A stretch of DNA of 64,000 nt, taken from assembly GCF_019734885.1 (NCBI RefSeq), contig NZ_JAAXCM010000031.1, forward strand, positions 90,195 to 154,194. The letters are read 5' to 3'. The position numbers were made by a program, and so were the translations under genes. The notes under the pieces were generated by a model. That model was not told the origin of the DNA. It saw nothing but the letters and a program-made list of their open reading frames with translations, and searched no databases. The stretch comes from Pseudocoprococcus catus. GTDB lineage: Bacteria; Bacillota; Clostridia; Lachnospirales; Lachnospiraceae. Within the stretch, counting starts at the first letter, position 1. Every line of letters begins with the position of its first letter. Below, in pieces: positions 59,014 through 64,000 of the stretch.

Positions 59014-61086
59014 ATGAAATTTGTTGTAAAACATGAGATAAAGGGAAGAATCCGTGTCCATTTCTGCCAGAAGAGAATGACTTTTGAGGAAGCGGATACT
59101 TTACAGTATTATTTGAATTCTCAGGAGATGATTACTTCTTCCAAGGTTCAGGAACGTACACAGGATGCGACCATCTGTTATACAGGTGACAGAGCATCTG
59201 TCATTGCTCTTTTGAGAAGTTTTCATTATGAGAAGGTTGATGTTCCGGATGTATACAGACAGAATTCCGGCAGAGCAACCAACCGCGAATATTGGGATAA
59301 ACTTGTGACAAAGGTTGTTGTTCACTATGGCAACAAACTGTTTCTGCCGATGCCTGTCAGAACAGTGATCACAGGTGTGAAATCTATCAAATATATCTAT
59401 CAGGGTATTCATACACTGCTTCAGCGTAGGATTGAAGTTCCTGTTCTTGATGCAACGGCAATCGGTGTTTCTATGTTCAGAGGCGATATCAGTACAGCCG
59501 GTTCTGTTATGTTCCTGCTTGGTATCGGTGAAATTCTTGAAGAGTGGACCCATAAGAAATCCGTCGATGATCTGGCCAGAAGCATGTCACTGAATATCAG
59601 CAGAGTATGGCTGTGCAATGATGGACAGGAGATGCTGGTACCTACAACAGAGGTTCGTACAGGCGACCTGGTTCGTGTACATATGGGCAATATGATTCCG
59701 TTTGACGGTGCTGTTGCAGAGGGTGAAGCAATGGTTAATCAGGCTTCTCTGACAGGTGAATCTGAACCTGTGCGCAAGTACAAAGAAAGTACTGTTTATG
59801 CGGGAACAGTTGTCGAAGAAGGTGAATTGACCATTCATGTCAAAGAGACAAACGGCTCCAGCAAGTTTGACAAGATCGTTACCATGATTGAAGAGTCAGA
59901 GAAACTGAAGTCAGGACTTGAAAGCAAGGCAGAACATCTTGCGGACAGACTTGTACCATATACATTGCTTGGTACAGGCATCACTTATCTTTTGACCAGA
60001 AATGTGACAAAAGCTATTTCTGTATTGATGGTTGATTTCTCTTGTGCTCTGAAGTTAGCTATGCCGATTTCAGTTCTGTCAGCGATCCGTGAAGCCAGCA
60101 ATTACCATGTCACTGTCAAAGGCGGAAGATATCTTGAAGCCATGGCAGAAGCAGATACCATCGTCTTTGATAAGACAGGTACTCTTACGAAGGCTCAGCC
60201 GACTGTGAAACAGGTGGTTGCCTTTAACGGTATGAGTGAAAACGAACTCCTTCGTATTGCAGCCTGCCTGGAAGAACATTTTCCTCATTCTATGGCCAAA
60301 GCAGTTGTACAGGCAGCTGTGGAGAGACGTTTGGTACATGAGGAGCTTCATTCGAAGGTTGAATATATTGTTGCCCATGGCATTTCTTCAAAGATCAATG
60401 ATAAGAAGGTTGTCATCGGCAGTTATCACTTTGTATTCGAAGATGAGAAATGTGCCGTACCTGACGGTATGATGGAAGCTTTTGAGAAGCTGCCGTCTGA
60501 ATGCTCCCATCTGTTTATGGCCATTGACTATGAACTGGCTGCAGTAATCTGTATTGAAGACCCTCTTCGTGAAGAAGCAGCCAATGTTATCCGCGAGCTG
60601 AAAGAAGCAGGTATTTCTAAAGTTGTTATGATGACCGGAGACAGTGATCGTACAGCCAAAGCGATTGCATCAAGGGTTGGCGTTGATGAATATTATTCGG
60701 AAGTGCTGCCTGAGGATAAAGCATCTTTTGTTGAGGCAGAGAAGAAAGCCGGACGAAAGGTCATTATGATCGGTGACGGCATCAATGATTCACCGGCATT
60801 ATCAGCGGCTGATATCGGTATCGCTATCAGTGATGGTGCGGAAATAGCCCGTGAGATTGCGGATATCACTGTTGGTGCAGATAGCTTGAATGAGCTTGTT
60901 ACATTGAAGTTGATCAGTAATGGTCTGATGAAGCGTATTCATAAGAATTACCGATTTATTGTCAGCTTCAATACAGGTCTGATCTTACTTGGTGTGGCAG
61001 GTATTTTACAGCCAGCAACATCTGCATTACTACATAACACTTCAACATTGATGATCGGTTTGAAGAGTATGCAGGATATCTTGTAA
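59014..61086 (+). CDS. Heavy-metal translocating P-type ATPase (P1B)
   Basis: A 690-residue P-type ATPase. The N-terminal 80 residues are HMA-like in pattern (KGRIRVHFCQKRMTFEEADTLQYYL) without a CxxC metal site. Actuator domain: NQASLTGESEPV. Phosphorylation site: VFDKTGTLTKAQP. Nucleotide domain: HFPHSMAKAV and MMTGDSDRTAKAIA. Hinge: MIGDGINDSPALSAADIGIA. The membrane metal motif, usually CPC, reads SCALKLAMPI, so the ion is not predictable; Zn, Mn or Fe-type pumps are possible. Cotranscribed with the DUF6110-like gene. Confidence 0.9.
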   Translation: MKFVVKHEIKGRIRVHFCQKRMTFEEADTLQYYLNSQEMITSSKVQERTQDATICYTGDRASVIALLRSFHYEKVDVPDVYRQNSGRATNREYWDKLVTKVVVHYGNKLFLPMPVRTVITGVKSIKYIYQGIHTLLQRRIEVPVLDATAIGVSMFRGDISTAGSVMFLLGIGEILEEWTHKKSVDDLARSMSLNISRVWLCNDGQEMLVPTTEVRTGDLVRVHMGNMIPFDGAVAEGEAMVNQASLTGESEPVRKYKESTVYAGTVVEEGELTIHVKETNGSSKFDKIVTMIEESEKLKSGLESKAEHLADRLVPYTLLGTGITYLLTRNVTKAISVLMVDFSCALKLAMPISVLSAIREASNYHVTVKGGRYLEAMAEADTIVFDKTGTLTKAQPTVKQVVAFNGMSENELLRIAACLEEHFPHSMAKAVVQAAVERRLVHEELHSKVEYIVAHGISSKINDKKVVIGSYHFVFEDEKCAVPDGMMEAFEKLPSECSHLFMAIDYELAAVICIEDPLREEAANVIRELKEAGISKVVMMTGDSDRTAKAIASRVGVDEYYSEVLPEDKASFVEAEKKAGRKVIMIGDGINDSPALSAADIGIAISDGAEIAREIADITVGADSLNELVTLKLISNGLMKRIHKNYRFIVSFNTGLILLGVAGILQPATSALLHNTSTLMIGLKSMQDIL

Positions 61087-61101
61087 ATAAAACAATACTA
61101 C

Positions 61102-61155
61102 AAAAAGTACTTCTATTTTTCTATACATGGATTTTAGAAAATAGAAGTACTTTTT
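61102..61155 (+). terminator. Strong intrinsic terminator of the P-type ATPase operon
   Basis: AAAAAGTACTTCTATTTT and its perfect complement AAAATAGAAGTACTTTTT form an 18-bp stem with an 18-base loop. The A-run and T-run make it work in both directions. Confidence 0.85.
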
Positions 61156-61346
61156 CTGTTTTGCAGTATGAATCGTACATATGTGACAGTTTTGCAGCTT
61201 TGTGCGTATTAAAAGAAATAAAACCATCTATTAGTAAGCAACTGATGAATTGAATTAATTCATAGTGTATTTCTTTTGTTGGACAGGGTATTATCTATAT
61301 AACCGGTTCATGACGATCATTCACAAGGATAAACAGGGATAAAAAG

Positions 61347-61379
61347 AAAAGACCGGAAACTATCAAAGCTTCCGGCCTT
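61347..61379 (-). terminator. Terminator of the tRNA-Pro gene
   Basis: On the minus strand AAGGCCGGAAGC...TTTCCGGTC is followed by TTTT. Confidence 0.7.
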
Positions 61380-61394
61380 GCCCCTGCCAAGGAG

Positions 61395-61468
<74 letters not shown>

Positions 61469-61564
61469 TTGACTTACTTATTATGCATCATATCATCTGT
61501 TTTGTCAAGCTTTATAGGCAAAAAAATTTCTTTTTAAAAATTTTTAAAATAATTAAAAAAATTG

Positions 61565-61593
61565 TTGACAATTAATACAATTTGATGTATGAT
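61565..61593 (+). promoter_or_regulatory. Near-consensus promoter of tRNA pair 1
   Basis: TTGACA, 17 bases, TATGAT; 36 bases before the tRNA-Val. Confidence 0.85.
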
Positions 61594-61629
61594 AGTTTTT
61601 GTCAGGTCGGCCTGACACGGACGAAGAAT

Positions 61630-61702
61630 GGAATCTTAGCTCAGCTGGGAGAGCATCTGCCTTACAAGCAGAGGGTCATAGGTTCGAGCCCTATAGGTTC
61701 CA
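61630..61702 (+). tRNA. tRNA-Val(TAC), copy 1
   Basis: 73 bases; acceptor GGAATCT/AGGTTCC, anticodon loop CTTACAA (TAC), T-arm GGTTCGAGCCC. Confidence 0.95.
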
Positions 61703-61707
61703 TTGAT

Positions 61708-61781
61708 GGCGAGATAGCTCAGTTGGCTAGAGCATGCGGTTCATACCCGCAGTGTCGAGGGTTCGAATCCCCCTCTCGCTA
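61708..61781 (+). tRNA. tRNA-Met(CAT), copy 1
   Basis: 74 bases; acceptor GGCGAGA/TCTCGCT, anticodon loop TTCATAC (CAT), T-arm GGGTTCGAATCCC. The first pair is G-T, and no feature of initiator tRNA (three G-C pairs below the loop) is seen, so it is an elongator type. Confidence 0.93.
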
Positions 61782-61812
61782 CTAGAACTTGAAATGTTTT
61801 ACAATAAAATGA

Positions 61813-61841
61813 TTGACATAATTGATGTTTTGTTGTATAAT
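61813..61841 (+). promoter_or_regulatory. Perfect consensus promoter of tRNA pair 2
   Basis: TTGACA, 17 bases, TATAAT; both hexamers and the spacing are ideal. Confidence 0.9.
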
Positions 61842-61874
61842 GTTTCTCGTCAGGTTATTATAACCGAACACAAC

Positions 61875-61947
61875 GGAATCTTAGCTCAGCTGGGAGAGCA
61901 TCTGCCTTACAAGCAGAGGGTCATAGGTTCGAGCCCTATAGGTTCCA
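61875..61947 (+). tRNA. tRNA-Val(TAC), copy 2
   Basis: Identical in sequence to the copy at 61630. Confidence 0.95.
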
Positions 61948-61951
61948 TTAC

Positions 61952-62025
61952 GGCGAGATAGCTCAGTTGGCTAGAGCATGCGGTTCATACCCGCAGTGTC
62001 GAGGGTTCGAATCCCCCTCTCGCTA
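61952..62025 (+). tRNA. tRNA-Met(CAT), copy 2
   Basis: Identical in sequence to the copy at 61708. Confidence 0.93.
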
Positions 62026-62033
62026 TTCGAGAA

Positions 62034-62075
62034 AAGCCTTGTAAATGTTGATTTTACTGGGCTTTTTTGTTTTGC
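62034..62075 (+). terminator. Terminator of the tRNA cluster
   Basis: AAAAGCCTTGTAAA and TTTTACTGGGCTTTTTT fold into an imperfect stem ending in Ts. Confidence 0.65.
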
Positions 62076-62102
62076 ATTTTTTCATTTCAGACCGTTTCAT
62101 TT

Positions 62103-62124
62103 GTGGTCAAAAGTGTGGTCAAAA
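62103..62124 (+). repeat. Direct repeat GTGGTCAAAA x2
   Basis: The 10-base word occurs at 62103 and 62115, 12 bases apart, 77 bases past the last tRNA. This pattern is often seen at integration-site borders next to tRNA genes. The rest of 62126-62593 is AT-rich with no gene. Confidence 0.45.
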
Positions 62125-62374
62125 AATTTGAGCTATTTTTTAGCAGAAAATCCCCCTTTTTTATAACTTATAACTCTCAAATAACAACTTTTTACGAGTT
62201 TTTGGACGAAAATGCTAATTTCAAGGGCATACTTAATTATACATCAATATACATCTTGAATTATATGTTATATTAGCTTTAATGAATTTCCATGGAAAGA
62301 TTTATCCGGTCATTAAAATAACATTTTGTAATCATTATATAAGACGTTAATTTATCTATCTCTTCCTGAGAGAT

Positions 62375-62439
62375 GATTTGAGACATTTTAATTATTGATA
62401 TTAAATTTATTCAAATGTAATATAAAAACGTCTCAAATC
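62375..62439. repeat. 15-bp inverted repeat in AT-rich gap
   Basis: GATTTGAGACATTTT and AAAACGTCTCAAATC are complementary at 14 of 15 positions with a 35-base spacer. Confidence 0.6.
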
Positions 62440-62593
62440 GAAGATTAGAAGCCTTGTAATTAATTTTATTGATATTTTATATAATTATTACAATCATTCA
62501 CAAAGAATATGTTTATCTTTTAACAAAAGTTAGCAAGAATTCTCCTTCCTCTACAGGTGGGAGATGAATTGCAGAAAAAAGAAAAAAGAAAAA

Positions 62594-62629
62594 AGAACGC
62601 TTGTTCTGTGGTGCGAAGTGTGGTATACT
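62594..62629 (+). promoter_or_regulatory. Left-end hairpin and promoter of the IS200/IS605 element
   Basis: AGAAC-GCTT-GTTCT (62594-62607) is a small hairpin like the subterminal ones recognised by Y1 transposases. TTGTTC and TATACT with a 17-base spacer (62601-62629) would drive tnpA. Confidence 0.55.
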
Positions 62630-62663
62630 ATAATCAGTCGAAAGGATAGAAAGGACTGATTAT

Positions 62664-63074
62664 GTGGACAAAATGGATCATAATGCACATTCAGTATATT
62701 TGATGTATTATCATCTGATCATGGTTGTAAAATACCGAAGAAAAGTAATAGATGATCCGATTTCGGAACGTGCAAAAGAGATCTGGGAACGTATTGCACC
62801 TGATTATGGAATCACACTGGAAGAATGGAATCATGATGTTGATCATGTGCATGTTATGTTTCGGGCACAGCCAAAATCAGAACTCAGTAAATTTATCAAT
62901 GCGTATAAAAGTGCAAGCAGTCGTTTGTTAAAAAAGGAATATCCACAGATCAGGGAAAGACTTTGGAAGGAAGCATTCTGGAGTCAAAGTTTCTGCCTGT
63001 TGACAGCGGGTGGTGCACCGATTGATGTTATCCGTAGTTATATCAGCTGGGAGTCAATCCGCCAGCTGATATAG
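62664..63074 (+). CDS. tnpA: IS200/IS605 family transposase TnpA (Y1)
   Basis: A 136-residue HUH single-strand transposase. The metal-binding His pair lies in HDVDHVHVMFRAQP, the N-terminal half reads HLIMVVKYRRKVI, and the catalytic Tyr is in DVIRSYISWESI. It cuts and joins hairpin-bounded single strands. GTG 62664 with AAAGGA is chosen; ATG 62673 is the alternative. tnpB follows in the same direction, 116 bases on. Confidence 0.92.
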   Translation: MDKMDHNAHSVYLMYYHLIMVVKYRRKVIDDPISERAKEIWERIAPDYGITLEEWNHDVDHVHVMFRAQPKSELSKFINAYKSASSRLLKKEYPQIRERLWKEAFWSQSFCLLTAGGAPIDVIRSYISWESIRQLI

Positions 63075-63092
63075 CCTCCGGCAGGATTGCAG

Positions 63093-63137
63093 AGGTGCGC
63101 AGTAGAAGTATGTCATGCAATTGCATGACGCGCACCT
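63093..63137. repeat. Nested palindrome between tnpA and tnpB
   Basis: AGGTGCGC and GCGCACCT enclose, beside an 11-base side loop, a perfect 18-bp palindrome GTCATGCAATTGCATGAC. Confidence 0.8.
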
Positions 63138-63142
63138 TGCAG

Positions 63143-63164
63143 CAAGAATGCCGAGGCATTCTTG
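63143..63164. repeat. Second hairpin between tnpA and tnpB
   Basis: CAAGAATGCC-GA-GGCATTCTTG, perfect 10-bp arms, 27 bases before the tnpB ATG. Confidence 0.75.
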
Positions 63165-63190
63165 AACGAGAAGCAGGGAGAGAAAAAAAG

Positions 63191-64000
63191 ATGAATATAG
63201 CTTACCGTTTTCGTATATATCCAAACAGAGAACAGGAAGTCCTGCTCGCCAAAACATTTGGCTGCTGTCGTTTTTTATATAATCAGATGTTGAATGATAA
63301 GATACGGGAATATGAAGCAACGAAAAAAATGCTGCGAAATACACCGGCGATGTATAAAAAAACATATCCATTTTTGAAAGAAGTGGATTCCCTGGCACTT
63401 GCAAATGTGCAGATGCATCTGGAAAAGGCATATAAGAATTTTTTCAGGAATCCAAAGATTGGCTTTCCAAAATTCAAATCAAAACACAGGAGCCGAAAAA
63501 GCTATACGACAAATGTGGTCAATGGAAATATTCAGGTAGAAGATCATCGGATAAAACTACCGAAGTTAAAATGGATCCGTATGAAAAAACATCGTGATAT
63601 TCCGGAAAAATATTGCCTGAAATCTGTAACAATAAGTATGGAACCATCCGGAAAGTATTATGCAAGTCTATTATATGAAAAATCTGACTGTGAAAACCAA
63701 GCAGAAGAATTTGATTATGAAGACGCAAAGATACTGGGAATTGATTATGCAATGCATGGAATGGCTGTGTTTTCTGAAGATATACAGAAGGAAAATGAAG
63801 GATACTTCAGAAAAAGTGAGGAGCGGCTGGCAAGGGAACAAAGAAAGTTATCCCATTGCGTGAAAGGAAGCAATAATTATTACCGACAGAAAAAACGTGT
63901 TGCATTATGTCACGAAAAAATCCGAAACCAGAGGAAAGATTTCTTACATAAGCTGAGTTATGAAATGGCAGAGGCATATGATGTTGTTGCAGTTGTACTA
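63191..64000 (+). CDS. tnpB: RNA-guided nuclease TnpB of an IS200/IS605 element (3' end outside window)
   Basis: 270 codons are open to the window edge. The N-terminal wedge/REC part starts MNIAYRFRIYPNREQEVLLAKTFGCCRFLYN. PKIGFPKFKSKHRSRKSY and YCLKSVTISMEPSGKYYASLLYE follow, then the first RuvC motif ILGIDYAMHGMAVFS with the catalytic Asp. DFLHKLSYEMAEAYDVV, just before the RuvC-II Glu, is the last thing seen. The zinc finger, the last RuvC motifs and the guide (omega) RNA lie outside. GGGAG precedes the ATG. Confidence 0.92.
   Translation, partial: MNIAYRFRIYPNREQEVLLAKTFGCCRFLYNQMLNDKIREYEATKKMLRNTPAMYKKTYPFLKEVDSLALANVQMHLEKAYKNFFRNPKIGFPKFKSKHRSRKSYTTNVVNGNIQVEDHRIKLPKLKWIRMKKHRDIPEKYCLKSVTISMEPSGKYYASLLYEKSDCENQAEEFDYEDAKILGIDYAMHGMAVFSEDIQKENEGYFRKSEERLAREQRKLSHCVKGSNNYYRQKKRVALCHEKIRNQRKDFLHKLSYEMAEAYDVVAVVL

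Overview
The window looks like a chromosome segment of a low-to-mid-GC, endospore-lineage Clostridia, most likely a gut Lachnospiraceae. The evidence is the division cluster mraZ-rsmH-ftsL-pbp-pbp-ftsW-murA-ftsQ-ftsZ running straight into spoIIGA-sigE, with sigG nearby, followed by yifB-dprA-topA-codY-rpsB-tsf. Non-ATG starts (TTG, GTG), strong GGAGG ribosome sites and compact sigma-A promoters also fit. The assignment is inferred from gene content; no rRNA is present to check it.

Layout. 1-4.3 kb: end of a Na/Pi cotransporter, a Fur-family regulator overlapping a HAD phosphatase, ychF (convergent) and lgt. 4.5-14.8 kb: the division and cell-wall (dcw) cluster, headed by a consensus promoter and four GTGG boxes spaced exactly 10 bp, the expected MraZ operator. 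14.98-24 kb: a Spo0A/sigma-A type promoter with a 21-bp spacer drives an N-terminally reduced spoIIGA and an intact sigE. These are followed by a MoxR-DUF58-transglutaminase operon, nrdR/ylmC, a eukaryotic-type hisA, sigG and a truncated SGNH hydrolase. 24-32.4 kb: dtd, yifB, dprA, topA, codY, rpsB and tsf, the normal housekeeping backbone.

32.4-54.3 kb is an accessory graveyard and mosaic. Directly after tsf lie TTGCGT direct repeats that resemble an integration site. Next come remnants of two group II introns in opposite orientations, one of them scarring the helicase motif VI region of an ICE-type SNF2 protein. After these come a large YodL-type polyvalent protein, a 21-residue-repeat protein interrupted by a stop at a perfect A AAA AAG slippery heptamer, and a fused, N-truncated ICE protein with a CHAP domain. 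Then follows a complete module of VanU-, VanR- and VanS-like regulators with a lipoprotein adaptor, a MacB-like ABC transporter, a second lipoprotein and a serine D,D-carboxypeptidase, but without any vanG/vanXY/vanT genes. An IS fragment, SRAP and YaiI genes, a relaxase-MobC mobilisation module with an oriT-like palindrome, and a decayed galE-galT-araC-HAD stretch complete the region.

54.3-64 kb: a CpeT-like protein, an SLC13-type permease, a PAP2 phosphatase, a KdpDE-like two-component system without kdp transporter genes, a small anchored protein with a P1B-type ATPase, and tRNA genes. The tRNAs are one Pro and a tandemly duplicated Val-Met pair, each pair with its own near-consensus promoter. 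An IS200/IS605-family element (tnpA plus tnpB, cut by the window end) closes the window.

The observation I rate highest is the VanURS-controlled ABC/D,D-carboxypeptidase module (39.0-45.9 kb), which looks like a cell-wall-antibiotic sensing and response system that uses van-type regulators but none of the van ligase chemistry. Next are the possible programmed -1 frameshift at 37.44 kb, the C-terminal tail shared by two adjacent ICE proteins, and the retained spoIIG-type promoter in front of a SpoIIGA that lacks its membrane domain.
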